NCBI RefSeq assembly: GCF_009176975.1
Contig: NZ_WEZG01000009.1
Location: 1-64,000, forward strand
Length of the DNA: 64,000 nt
Origin: Aureimonas psammosilenae
GTDB taxonomy: Bacteria > Pseudomonadota > Alphaproteobacteria > Rhizobiales > Rhizobiaceae
Reading direction: 5' to 3'
Under the pieces are notes generated by a model. That model was given only the letters and a program-made list of their open reading frames with translations. It did not search any database and had not been told where the DNA came from. A program made the translations under genes and the position numbers. Of the stretch, positions 35,501 through 44,334 are shown in pieces (the first letter of the stretch is position 1; each line of letters opens with the position of its first letter).

Positions 35501-36484
35501 TTGATTCCTGATTTTGATCGGCAGAGCGTCTTTCTCGGTGCTCTTAATGTGGCTCTGCTGACGGCAGGCGCGTTGTTGGCGGGCGCCAACTTCGTTGACA
35601 GCTACAACCTGCAGTCGATGGCTGCGCAGGTGCCCGAACTTGGCCTGCTCGCTTTTGGTGTGATGCTGGCGATGACGTCGGGCAATGGCGGAATTGATCT
35701 GTCGGGCATTGCTCTGGCAAATCTGTCGGGTATCGGCGCCTTAATGCTCGCTCGGTTCATCGTCGCGCCAGACGCTGCGCCCGAACTCTTCTCCTGGAGC
35801 TTTGCGGCCGTCGCGCTTCTGATCGGCTTGATAGGCGGGATCGCAAACGGACTGGTGATAGCTTATGGCCGCTTGACGCCTCTAATCGCTACGCTCGGCA
35901 CACAGCTTCTGTTCACCGGCCTCGCGGTGTTCCTGACCAACGGTTCCGCCCTAAGCCTCGGTTATATCCCGCCGCTTGATGACTTCGGCAATTCTCCCGT
36001 CTTGGGCATGCCGATTTGTTTTGCGCTGTTCCTCGTGGTCGCCGCGCTGATCGCCTTCGTCCTGCGGTTCATGCCCTTTGGCGTGCGGCTGATGCTTCTC
36101 GGCAGCAACCCAAAAGCGGCCCGCTACGGCGGTATTGCCGAGCGCCGGATGATCGTCCTGACCTACACGGCCAGCGGTGTTCTGTCAGGTATCGCCGGCA
36201 TCGTGATCGCTGCCCGCAATGCCTCCGTGAAATGGGACTACGGCGGATCTTACGTGCTGATTGCAATTTTGATCGCGGTGATGGGCGGCGTGAAACCCGA
36301 GGGAGGCTACGGCAAGGTCGGCTGCGTGCTTCTCGCCGCTACCGCTCTGCAGATCCTGTCGAGCCTCTTCAACTTTCTGGATATCTCGAACTTCTTTCGA
36401 GATCTCGCCTGGGGCGTCCTGCTCCTTGCCCTCCTGGCCTCTGCCAGGTTCGATTTCGGCTACTGGCTGCGGCCCAGCCGCTGA
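35501..36484 (+). CDS. CUT2 sugar ABC permease (RbsC/LsrC-like), system 1
   Basis: A 327-residue permease with about ten hydrophobic segments and the family marks GIDLSG (residues about 63-68), GRLTPLIATLGTQLLFTGLAVFLT and the EAA-like GSNPKAARYGGI. CUT2 permeases import monosaccharides. A TTG start at 35501 is chosen because GGGAGGT lies 4-5 nt upstream and it gives the usual length; the frame is open to an ATG at 35417 but that leader is rich in Arg and Pro and lacks a ribosome site. First gene of permease-SBP-ATPase-permease-kinase. Confidence 0.85.
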   Translation: MIPDFDRQSVFLGALNVALLTAGALLAGANFVDSYNLQSMAAQVPELGLLAFGVMLAMTSGNGGIDLSGIALANLSGIGALMLARFIVAPDAAPELFSWSFAAVALLIGLIGGIANGLVIAYGRLTPLIATLGTQLLFTGLAVFLTNGSALSLGYIPPLDDFGNSPVLGMPICFALFLVVAALIAFVLRFMPFGVRLMLLGSNPKAARYGGIAERRMIVLTYTASGVLSGIAGIVIAARNASVKWDYGGSYVLIAILIAVMGGVKPEGGYGKVGCVLLAATALQILSSLFNFLDISNFFRDLAWGVLLLALLASARFDFGYWLRPSR

Positions 36485-36568
36485 CACGGTAGGAAACGCG
36501 CGTTGTCCTTGCTGGGGGACAAGGCCAAGGGGACGCGCCCGAGCTTCACATCCAACGGGAGGATTCGA

Positions 36569-37567
36569 ATGACCACTCTGTCCAAGCTCGCCGCCTGCAC
36601 GGCGCTCGGCCTAACTATCTGCGCCGGCGCGGCCGGCGCGCAGGATAAATCGACCATTGTCACGGTTGTGAAGGTGACCGGCGAGAACTGGTTTACCCGT
36701 ATGAACCAGGGTGTCGATGCCTATGGCAGCGAGCATTCAAACGTCGCGGCCAGTCAGGTCGGCCCCGCCAAAGCAGATGCCGCACAACAGGGGCGCATCA
36801 TCGAAGATCTGGTCGCCAAAAACGTCTCGGCCATCGCGGTCGTGCCAATGGACCCTTCTGCGCTGGAAGGCGTTCTGCGCCGCGCACAGCAGCGCGGCAT
36901 CAAGGTAATCACTCACGAAGGCGACAGTCTCAACAACACCGCGGTCGATATCGAGGCTTTCGACAACAAGGCTTTCGGCATGCGCATCAACGAGAAGCTT
37001 TCGGCTTGCATGGGTCAGTCCGGCAAGTGGACGAGCTTCGTCGGCTCTCTTGGCAGTCTGACGCACAACCAATGGGTGGATGCGGGCGCGGAGAACGCCA
37101 AGAAGTACCCGGGCATGGAACTCGTTGCAGCTAAGAACGAGTCATTCAACGACGCGAATAAGGCCTATGAGAAGGCGAAGGAAATTCTTCGCCGCTACCC
37201 AGACATCAAGGGGTTCCAGGGCTCGTCCGCAATCGACGTCATCGGTATCGGGCGTGCGGTGGAAGAGGCGGGTCTGCAGGACAAGACGTGCGTCTACGGC
37301 CTTGGCCTACCCAAGGATACCGGGCCCTATCTGGAAACCGGCGCCGTCGACGAAATTTTCTTCTGGGACCCGAAGGACGCCGGCTACGTCATGAACGTCG
37401 TTGCCAATATGGTGCTTGATGGCAAGGAAGTCACCGACGGTATGGACCTCGGCGTCCCAGGTTATAATAAAGTGTCCGTCAAGAAGGGCCCCGGCAAGGG
37501 TGTGATCGTCCAGGGCGAAGCTTGGGTCGACGCCGACAAGGCCTCCTACAAGAACTATCCGTTCTAA
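36569..37567 (+). CDS. LsrB/RhaS-like sugar-binding protein, system 1
   Basis: A 332-residue periplasmic protein with a signal peptide (cleavage after AAGA, near residue 23). The lobes carry LsrB-like signatures: DLVAKNVSAIAVVPMDPSAL, LTHNQWVDAGAENAKKYPGMELV, and a C-terminal FWDPKDAGYVMNVVANMVLDGK. LsrB binds AI-2 and RhaS binds rhamnose; the ligand here is unknown and the pathway kinase is PfkB and not FGGY, which argues against a true Lsr system. GGGAGG lies 7-8 nt before the ATG. A hairpin follows the stop. Confidence 0.9.
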   Translation: MTTLSKLAACTALGLTICAGAAGAQDKSTIVTVVKVTGENWFTRMNQGVDAYGSEHSNVAASQVGPAKADAAQQGRIIEDLVAKNVSAIAVVPMDPSALEGVLRRAQQRGIKVITHEGDSLNNTAVDIEAFDNKAFGMRINEKLSACMGQSGKWTSFVGSLGSLTHNQWVDAGAENAKKYPGMELVAAKNESFNDANKAYEKAKEILRRYPDIKGFQGSSAIDVIGIGRAVEEAGLQDKTCVYGLGLPKDTGPYLETGAVDEIFFWDPKDAGYVMNVVANMVLDGKEVTDGMDLGVPGYNKVSVKKGPGKGVIVQGEAWVDADKASYKNYPF

Positions 37568-37595
37568 GTTCGGCCCGATTGCCGCATCTCACAGT

Positions 37596-37618
37596 TCCGG
37601 GGCCAAACCGGTCCCGGA
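37596..37618 (+). promoter_or_regulatory. intercistronic hairpin after sugar-binding protein 1
   Basis: A 9-bp stem with one G-T pair (37596-37604 with 37610-37618), 5-base loop, 28 bases after the binding-protein stop and before the ATPase. No T-run follows. Confidence 0.65.
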
Positions 37619-37646
37619 GCAGGGCCATCTGCATCAGGATGTCACG

Positions 37647-39218
37647 ATGTCCGTCGTATCAGCGCCGCAGCCAACCGGCGCCGCTCCGCCGCTGCTGGAA
37701 ATTCGAGGCGTACGCAAGTCCTTCGGCGGAGTCCACGCGTTGAAGGCAGTGGACTTGGTGATCGAGGCGGGCCGCGTTTATCACCTGATGGGTGAGAATG
37801 GCTGCGGTAAGAGCACGCTCATCAAGATCATCTCGGGCGCACAGGCGGCCGACGAAGGGCAAATCCTCGTGGACGGCGTGCCAACGGGCGAGCGGGCGGG
37901 CGACATCGGCCCGATCGGCGCACTACGTGCTGGAATTGAGACCGTCTACCAAGACCTGTCGCTGCTGCCCAATCTTTCCGTCGCCGAGAACGTCGCCTTC
38001 ACAGGACAGCTCGTCGCGGCCAACGGACACCTCGCCCGCCGGCTCGACATGGGCGCGTTGCGCGAGACCGCGCGAGCGGCGCTTGCTAAAGTCCAACTGC
38101 CGACGGACCACGATTTCCTTTTCCGGCGCACCGACACGCTTCCGCTGGCAACCCGGCAACTCGTCGCCATCGCCAGAGCGGTCGCCGCGGATGCCCGGCT
38201 GGTAATCATGGACGAGCCGACGACCTCTCTGACGCGCCAGGAGGTGGATAACCTCCTGAAGGTCGTTGAACGGCTGCGCTCGGACAAGGTGGCGGTGCTT
38301 TTCGTCACTCACAAGCTCGACGAGTGCAAAGCGATCGGTGGGCGCGCCATCATTATGCGTGACGGGTGCAAGGTCGCCGAACTCGAGGTGTCCGACCATT
38401 CCAAAGCTGAGTTCACGCATTGGATGACCGGTCGCGAGATCAGTGAGGCGCGCTATCGCACAGATCCAAATCTCGGCGACACGCTTTTGACGGTCGAGGC
38501 GCTCGGAGCCGATGCGTTCCAAAACATCTCCTTCTCGCTTCGGCGCGGCGAGATCCTCGGCTTCACCGGCCTGGCGGACTCAGGGCGTAATGAATTGGCA
38601 CTTGCGCTTGCCGGCGTCAGGCCTGCCCGCACCGGGCATATCCTCCTCGACGGCGCGGCTGTGGAACTGCGCGCACCCACCGAAGCAATCGAGGCTGGCA
38701 TCGGCTACGTGCCCGAGGACCGGTTGAGCGAAGGGCTCTTCCTTGAGAAATCGATTGAGGAAAACATCACACTGCCGGTGCTCGACCGTCTACGGAACGC
38801 GCTTGGCGTCATCAGCGGCCGGCGCGCGCGACGTCTAGCGGAGACGACGGTTGCCGATCTTCAGGTCGCTACGCCCAATGTCGTTCTTCCCGTCCAGGCG
38901 CTTTCGGGAGGCAACCAGCAGCGCGTCCTGATCGGCCGCTGGCTCACGATCGAGCCGCGTCTCCTCATCCTCCACGGCCCCACCGTTGGCGTCGATGTCG
39001 GGTCCAAGGACACCATTTTCCGCATCATCCAGCGGCTCGCCGATCGTGGCATGGCGGTCATCATCATCAGCGACGACCTGCCCGAACTCCTCCAGAACTG
39101 CGATCGGATCGCGGTCATGCGCCAGGGCGAGATCGTTGCCGAGCGGCTCGTCGGTGATTGGACCGAGGACACAATCTATCGCTCGCTGACATCCGCGGGA
39201 GAGGGGACCCGCCCATGA
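37647..39218 (+). CDS. double ABC ATPase (RbsA/LsrA-like), system 1
   Basis: A 523-residue protein with two nucleotide-binding domains. Domain 1: Walker A GENGCGKSTLIK near residue 50, signature region PLATRQLVAIARA, Walker B VIMDEPTTSL. Domain 2: degenerate Walker A GLADSGRNEL (usual for this family), signature LSGGNQQRVLIGRWL, and an altered Walker B LLILHGPTVGVD at about 438-449, where most relatives have LILDEPT; the catalytic Asp-Glu pair is replaced by His-Gly. This suggests only one hydrolytic site. The stop shares ATGA with the next permease. Confidence 0.92.
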   Translation: MSVVSAPQPTGAAPPLLEIRGVRKSFGGVHALKAVDLVIEAGRVYHLMGENGCGKSTLIKIISGAQAADEGQILVDGVPTGERAGDIGPIGALRAGIETVYQDLSLLPNLSVAENVAFTGQLVAANGHLARRLDMGALRETARAALAKVQLPTDHDFLFRRTDTLPLATRQLVAIARAVAADARLVIMDEPTTSLTRQEVDNLLKVVERLRSDKVAVLFVTHKLDECKAIGGRAIIMRDGCKVAELEVSDHSKAEFTHWMTGREISEARYRTDPNLGDTLLTVEALGADAFQNISFSLRRGEILGFTGLADSGRNELALALAGVRPARTGHILLDGAAVELRAPTEAIEAGIGYVPEDRLSEGLFLEKSIEENITLPVLDRLRNALGVISGRRARRLAETTVADLQVATPNVVLPVQALSGGNQQRVLIGRWLTIEPRLLILHGPTVGVDVGSKDTIFRIIQRLADRGMAVIIISDDLPELLQNCDRIAVMRQGEIVAERLVGDWTEDTIYRSLTSAGEGTRP

Positions 39219-40240
39219 CCGACATCGCATCGACGCCGCCCATCACGGACGAGGCTTGGCATCACCGCGCTTGGGATCGAATGGTGCGCCGGCCCGAACT
39301 CTTTACGCTGGCCCTCGTGATCCTGACCTGTGTCGCCGTGACGGTCGCCAACCCGGACTTCCTTCAGGTCAACAATCTGTTCGACGTGCTGCGCGCCTCC
39401 GTGGTGCGTGGGCTCTTTGCGATGGGCGTGCTGGTAGTTCTAGCGGCCGGCGGCATCGACGTGTCGTTCACCGCTATAGCTGCGCTCATCATGTACGCGC
39501 TGACGATGCTCGCAACGAACGTTTTCCCCGGCATGCCGATGACGGTCTTCTTTGTCCTGGCAGCGGCCGGCGGCGCGGTTCTCGGCGCAGCCAACGGCGT
39601 TCTCGTCCATAAGCTGAAAGCGCCGTCCCTTATCGTCACGATCGGCACACAGTACATCATCCGCAGTTTCCTCCTGACCTTCGTTGGAACCGCGCTCTTC
39701 ATGAACATCCCAGCGGCGATGGACGCTTTCGGTCGTGCTTCGCTCTACACCCATACCGCGCCGGGCGGGGGCATCTCGCTTTTGCCGGCCAGCGTTCTTG
39801 TTCTCTTCGTCGCCGCAATCGTGACGTGGTTCGTCCTTGAGCGCACGCTTATGGGGCGCGCGGTATTCGCCGTTGGCGGCAATGCGGGGATCGCCGAGCG
39901 GCTTGGCATTAGCCTGTTCCGGGTACGCGTCTTCGCTTTTGCTTATGCCGGGCTCCTTGCCGGCATTGCAGGTGTCGTTCACGTCGCCTCGAACCGCCTC
40001 GCCAATCCGTTCGATCTTGCCGGCATGGAGATCGACGTGATCGCTGCAGTGGTTCTGGGTGGCGCTCGCATCACCGGTGGGTCGGGAAGCGTCGTCGGCA
40101 CACTTCTCGGCGTCTTCCTCATTACGCTTGTCAGCAATGTCCTGATCTTCGTCGGCATCCCGAGCACGCTGCAACTCGCCATCGTCGGGGGCTTCATTCT
40201 CTTGGCCGGCACAATCTTCGCGCTCGGTCAGCGCAGCTGA
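39215..40240 (+). CDS. CUT2 sugar ABC permease, system 1 second subunit
   Basis: A 341-residue permease with about ten hydrophobic segments, GIDVSFTAIAALIMYAL near residue 93, KAPSLIVTIGTQYIIRSF, and cytoplasmic loop AVGGNAGIAERLGIS. It makes a heterodimer with the permease at 35501 (LsrC/LsrD-like arrangement). The ATG at 39215 overlaps the ATPase stop by 4 bp; a longer frame would run into the ATPase end. Confidence 0.9.
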   Translation: MTDIASTPPITDEAWHHRAWDRMVRRPELFTLALVILTCVAVTVANPDFLQVNNLFDVLRASVVRGLFAMGVLVVLAAGGIDVSFTAIAALIMYALTMLATNVFPGMPMTVFFVLAAAGGAVLGAANGVLVHKLKAPSLIVTIGTQYIIRSFLLTFVGTALFMNIPAAMDAFGRASLYTHTAPGGGISLLPASVLVLFVAAIVTWFVLERTLMGRAVFAVGGNAGIAERLGISLFRVRVFAFAYAGLLAGIAGVVHVASNRLANPFDLAGMEIDVIAAVVLGGARITGGSGSVVGTLLGVFLITLVSNVLIFVGIPSTLQLAIVGGFILLAGTIFALGQRS

Positions 40241-40288
40241 AAAGCCGCTGTCTGGAACGCTATCTTGTTCTTCCCTTGAGGGGTTTCC

Positions 40289-41239
40289 ATGTCGCACGAC
40301 GTTTCCGTGATCGGTCTCTACATCCTCGACGTCCTCGGACGCCCCGTGGACGCCATACCGCCCGGCGGACAGGTCGATTTTATTGATGAGATCCGTCTAA
40401 CGGTGGCGGGAACCGCCGGCGGCACAGTGGTTGATCTCGCCAAGCTCGGGCTCAACTGCCTTGCGGTCGGAGCCGTTGGAGATGACGAAAAGGCCGACTT
40501 CGTTCTGACGACGCTCAGGCGCTTCGGGGTGGATACCGCCGGAATGCAGCAGTTGGAAGGCGTGTCGACCTCTGCGACGATCCTCAACATCCGCCGCGAC
40601 GGAAGTCGCCCAGCCCTGCATGCGCGGGGCGCGTCGGACCACTTCGAGGTGGCAGACGCCGCACTCGACGCCGTGCTCGCCCCCCCGATCGTCCATCTCG
40701 GCGGCACCGGCCTTTTGGCCAAGCTCGACGGTGAGCCGAGCCGTAAGCTGCTGGCTGAAGCCAAGCGGCGTGGCCGCACCGTGACCTTCGATCTTCTGGG
40801 CGCCGGCCCGCAGACCCTTGGGCTGATCGAGCCGCTGCTACCCCATATCGACTATTTCATGCCCTCGATCGAGGAAGCACGCGAAATCTCGGGCGCCGTC
40901 GACGTTGGCGCCGCCGCCGCCTTCTTTTTCGGTCGCGGCGTCAAGCAATGCGTCTTCACTCTCGGCGGTGACGGGGCTTGCTTCATTTCAGCGTCGGGCG
41001 AAACTGTCCACCAGCCCGCCTATGCGATCAAAGTGGTAGATACTACGGGCTGCGGCGACGCGTTCGACGCCGGCTTCATCGCCGCCCTGCACCACCGCAT
41101 GGATATCCCCAAGGCGCTCGCCTTCGCGCAGGCTTCAGCAGCACTGGTAGCGACGGGCCTTGGATCGGACGCGGGCATTCGATCCTTCCAGGACACGCTC
41201 ACTTTCATGAACGAAGCGCCACGCCGGATAGCAAGCTGA
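40289..41239 (+). CDS. PfkB-family carbohydrate kinase
   Basis: A 316-residue ribokinase-like kinase. N-terminal GGTVVDLAKLG (residues about 48-58) forms the sugar-binding lid region, and the C-terminal DTTGCGDAFDAGF holds the anion hole and catalytic Asp. It phosphorylates the imported sugar, or a product of it, in the cytoplasm. It is the last gene of the first CUT2 cluster, 48 bases after the permease. Ribose, fructose, nucleoside and 2-keto-3-deoxygluconate kinases share the fold; I cannot choose between them. Confidence 0.9.
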   Translation: MSHDVSVIGLYILDVLGRPVDAIPPGGQVDFIDEIRLTVAGTAGGTVVDLAKLGLNCLAVGAVGDDEKADFVLTTLRRFGVDTAGMQQLEGVSTSATILNIRRDGSRPALHARGASDHFEVADAALDAVLAPPIVHLGGTGLLAKLDGEPSRKLLAEAKRRGRTVTFDLLGAGPQTLGLIEPLLPHIDYFMPSIEEAREISGAVDVGAAAAFFFGRGVKQCVFTLGGDGACFISASGETVHQPAYAIKVVDTTGCGDAFDAGFIAALHHRMDIPKALAFAQASAALVATGLGSDAGIRSFQDTLTFMNEAPRRIAS

Positions 41240-41619
41240 GAACCAAACCGAAACCGGCATGAAGAGAACTGCTCATTGGGCAGTCGGCAGCGTCTCATAG
41301 ACCAGCGACGTATGTCGGCCCATTGTCGTCTGCGAACCGTCTGTTTCTGCGAACGAAATGCTCGTTACGGGGTTCGATCCATTACTTTCAGTTAGGTGCT
41401 GGGACTGGACGCGGCGAACCTTCCGAGAAAAGCGTCGATGGGAAGAATGTGCTGAGAAACCAATCGACAGGCGTACGTCTTTGCCGCAAATTGCCGTTCG
41501 CAGCAGTGCTCGCCGCGAAATACGGATCGACTTGGGAGAGTCGATTCTATCGCAACTCATGTTCGATGTTCGTAGCGGCGCATCAAAGTCCGAAAAGGAC
41601 TGATTGGGGGGAAATGGTC
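41240..41619. other. intergenic region between sugar importers 1 and 2
   Basis: A 380-base stretch with no convincing gene. It probably carries the promoter of the second importer. A small dyad AACGA-N5-TCGTT lies near 41350, and a GGGGGGAA ribosome site immediately precedes the next start. Confidence 0.5.
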
Positions 41620-42747
41620 ATGATGCGAAAAGTCTTCTTTCTGGCGGCCGGCGTCGCGTGGGCAGCCCTTGGATCGACCGCATGGGCGGCAGGTCCCGAA
41701 ACCGTTTCGGGCCCGAGCGCCGACGCGGAATGCTTCAAACCGCTGACAGCAGACACAAAGTTTTTCCAATGGCCAAAGAAGGACGGTCCCTACCGCATCG
41801 CGCTCGCCAATGGCTTCATTGGCAATACTTGGCGCATCCAGATGGTCCAGACCGCGAAAGCTTACGCTGAGCAGCCGGATGTGAAGGCAAAGCTTAAGGA
41901 GTTCAAGGTCGTGTCGACAGGCGACGACGTCGCCGCTCAGATCGCAGCCGTCGATAATTTCATCAACTCCGGCTACGACGCGATCGTCGTGAATGCGCAG
42001 AATCCCACGGCTTTCAAGCCGGTTGTTAAGCGCGCCAACAAGGCCGGCGTCGTGCTCGTCGCCTTCGACAACACTCTGGACACCGACGAGGCGATCAACG
42101 TCAACGTGAACCAGAAGGGTTTGGGCGAGCTTTGGGCCGACTGGCTGGTCAAGAGCGTCCCCGGCAACAAGGGCAAGCTTTTGGAAGTGCGCGGCGTCAC
42201 CGGGACCAGCGTCGATCGCGATCGTCACGACGGAATCCAGGAAGTCCTGAAGAAGTCCGGCGGCCAATGGGAAACGGTCGAGGTGGTTGGCCGCTGGGAC
42301 GACGGTACGGCGCAGAAAGTGGTCGCCGACGCGATCGCCGTCCATAAGCATTTCGACGGCGTGTCGGTGCAGGGCGGCTCGACGGGCACCGTGCGCGCGA
42401 TGATCGACGCCAAGCATCCTTTCGTGCCGGTCGGCGGGGAAACCGAGAACGGCTTCCGCAAGCTTTGCTCGGAGCATTCCAAAGACGGGTTGAAATGCGT
42501 ATCCGCCGGCAGCGGGCCAGCCCAGGTCGCCGTCGCCATGAAGACCGCGATCGCGGCTCTCGAAGGTCAGGTGGTGCCCCAGTCGATCTCGCTTCCATTG
42601 TCCGTGACGGAGGACCCGAACTTCAAGGACGGCGAGAACTTCTACGGCAAGGAGTCCGACAACTTCTTCGTCGGCAACGCCTTCCCGACCTGCGGCATCA
42701 ACTTTACGGCGCAGGAAATCATGGGTCAGTCGAAGACCGATCAGTGA
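41620..42747 (+). CDS. periplasmic sugar-binding protein, system 2
   Basis: A 375-residue periplasmic binding protein with a signal peptide (cleavage after WA-A, near residue 20). The mature part begins with a Cys-containing extension (DAECFKPL) and then the type-1 fold: YRIALANGFIGNTWRIQMVQTAKAY, INSGYDAIVVNAQNPTAF, VAFDNTLDTDEAINVNVNQKGLGELWADWL. Three close ATGs exist (41614, 41620, 41623); 41620 gives the best spacing from GGGGGGAA. Ligand unknown. A strong hairpin follows. Confidence 0.9.
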   Translation: MMRKVFFLAAGVAWAALGSTAWAAGPETVSGPSADAECFKPLTADTKFFQWPKKDGPYRIALANGFIGNTWRIQMVQTAKAYAEQPDVKAKLKEFKVVSTGDDVAAQIAAVDNFINSGYDAIVVNAQNPTAFKPVVKRANKAGVVLVAFDNTLDTDEAINVNVNQKGLGELWADWLVKSVPGNKGKLLEVRGVTGTSVDRDRHDGIQEVLKKSGGQWETVEVVGRWDDGTAQKVVADAIAVHKHFDGVSVQGGSTGTVRAMIDAKHPFVPVGGETENGFRKLCSEHSKDGLKCVSAGSGPAQVAVAMKTAIAALEGQVVPQSISLPLSVTEDPNFKDGENFYGKESDNFFVGNAFPTCGINFTAQEIMGQSKTDQ

Positions 42748-42752
42748 TCCCT

Positions 42753-42781
42753 GGCCCGAACCGCGTGAGCCGGTTCGGGCC
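42753..42781 (+). promoter_or_regulatory. intercistronic hairpin after sugar-binding protein 2
   Basis: An 11-bp perfect stem (42753-42763 with 42771-42781) with a 7-base loop, 5 bases after the binding-protein stop, upstream of the ATPase gene. It is followed by TTCC, not a T-run, so read-through is expected. Confidence 0.75.
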
Positions 42782-42804
42782 TTCCATCTTCCGTGAGAGC
42801 CGAC

Positions 42805-44334
42805 ATGTCCGAGCGGACCCCGATCCTGGAAATGCGAGGCGTTTCGAAGCGCTACGGTGGCATCGCCGCGTTGTCCGACGTCGATTTCGCCGCCTATCCG
42901 GGTGAGATCCACGCGGTTCTGGGCGAGAACGGCGCCGGCAAGTCGACGCTGATCAAGATCGCTTCCGGCGTCACCGATCCGAGCGACGGGGAACTCGTCG
43001 TCGGCGGAGTTGCCATGCGCCTGCGCACGCCGGCAGAGGCGACGGCGGCCGGCATCGTCTGCGTCTTCCAAGAACTCTCGCTCCTGCCTGACATGACCGT
43101 CGCCGACAACCTGTCGATCGCCGCGCCTCCGAAGCGCGGCGGCCTGATCGACACGCGGGCGCAGATGGCTCGGGCGCGCAAGCTCCTTGCGCGTGTCGGC
43201 TGCGAGGATGTTCATCCCCTCGAACTCGTGCGTAACCTGCCCTTGTCGCGCAGGCAGATGGTAGAGATCGCCAAGGCGCTCGGTCGCGAGCCGAAGCTTC
43301 TGATCCTCGACGAAGCGACGTCCGCGCTGACTGCCGAGGACGTGGAACGCATCTACGCCATCATCCGGCGCCTGAAATCGGAAGGCGTTGGCATCCTATA
43401 CGTGTCCCATCGCATGCCTGAGATCGAAGCGCTCGCCGATTGCGCCAGCGTGTTCCGTAACGGTCGGCGCATCGAGACATTCAGAAAGGGCGAGCGTACC
43501 GTTGGGCAGATCGTGCACATGATGATCGGTCGCGAGCTGACGCACCAGTATCCCGACACGCCGGTGCCGCGTCCCGATGCGCCGGTCGCTCTCAAGGCGC
43601 GCAACCTCGTCTGGGGGCGCGAACTGCGCGACGTGTCGCTAGAGGTCCGTCAGGGCGAGATCGTCGGCCTTGGCGGGCTCGACGGGCAGGGCCAGCGCGA
43701 GCTTCTCCTCAGCCTTTTCGGCGTTCTCAGGGGTGTCGGCGGCACCGTCGAGGTCGGTGGTAGGCCGATGCGGCTTAACGGACCGCGTTCGGCGATCCGC
43801 GCCGAGCTGCCATTGGCGTTGATCCCCGAAGATCGAAAGACCGAGGGGTTGATGCTGCCGATGAGCGTCGGCGACAATATGAGCCTTGCGGCCCTGTTCA
43901 GATTCAAGCGCGGCCTTGGCCTCGACCGACGTCGGGAAAGCGCTGCGATCGACGCCATGGTCGAACGCCTGCGCATCAAGCTGCCGGATCTCGGCGCACC
44001 CGTTTCCACCCTGTCCGGCGGCAACCAGCAGAAGGTCGTCATCGCCAAGTGGCTGATGACGGGGCCGGGCATCGTGCTCCTGAACGATCCCACACGCGGC
44101 ATCGACGTCGGCACGAAGCAGGAAATCTACCGCCTTTTGCGGGAACTGGCGGCCGAAGGGCTCGCGGTTTTGTTCTATTCCACCGACTATGCCGAGCTTA
44201 TCGGCTGCTGCGACCGCGTTCTTGTGATGTACGGGGGTGCCGTCACGCGCGAGCTCGCCGGTGCCGACCTAACCGAACATGCGATGGTATCGGCGGCGCT
44301 CGACGTCGTTCCAGGCGAGGAGCGTGCCGCATGA
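42805..44334 (+). CDS. double ABC ATPase (RbsA-like), system 2
   Basis: A 509-residue CUT2 ATPase. Domain 1: Walker A GENGAGKSTLIK near residue 38, signature region PLSRRQMVEIAKA, Walker B LILDEATSAL. Domain 2: GLGGLDGQGQREL in place of Walker A (family-typical), signature LSGGNQQKVVIAKWL, and Walker B VLLNDPTRGIDVGTK, where the catalytic Glu is Asp. The start at ATG 42805 is preceded by GTGAGAG; an upstream GTG at 42793 is also possible. It overlaps the next permease by 4 bp (ATGA). Confidence 0.92.
   Translation: MSERTPILEMRGVSKRYGGIAALSDVDFAAYPGEIHAVLGENGAGKSTLIKIASGVTDPSDGELVVGGVAMRLRTPAEATAAGIVCVFQELSLLPDMTVADNLSIAAPPKRGGLIDTRAQMARARKLLARVGCEDVHPLELVRNLPLSRRQMVEIAKALGREPKLLILDEATSALTAEDVERIYAIIRRLKSEGVGILYVSHRMPEIEALADCASVFRNGRRIETFRKGERTVGQIVHMMIGRELTHQYPDTPVPRPDAPVALKARNLVWGRELRDVSLEVRQGEIVGLGGLDGQGQRELLLSLFGVLRGVGGTVEVGGRPMRLNGPRSAIRAELPLALIPEDRKTEGLMLPMSVGDNMSLAALFRFKRGLGLDRRRESAAIDAMVERLRIKLPDLGAPVSTLSGGNQQKVVIAKWLMTGPGIVLLNDPTRGIDVGTKQEIYRLLRELAAEGLAVLFYSTDYAELIGCCDRVLVMYGGAVTRELAGADLTEHAMVSAALDVVPGEERAA

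Noticed and set aside
41557-43215. Long minus-strand open frame across importer 2
   Set aside because: Mirror frame of two well-supported genes, no family resemblance or ribosome site.
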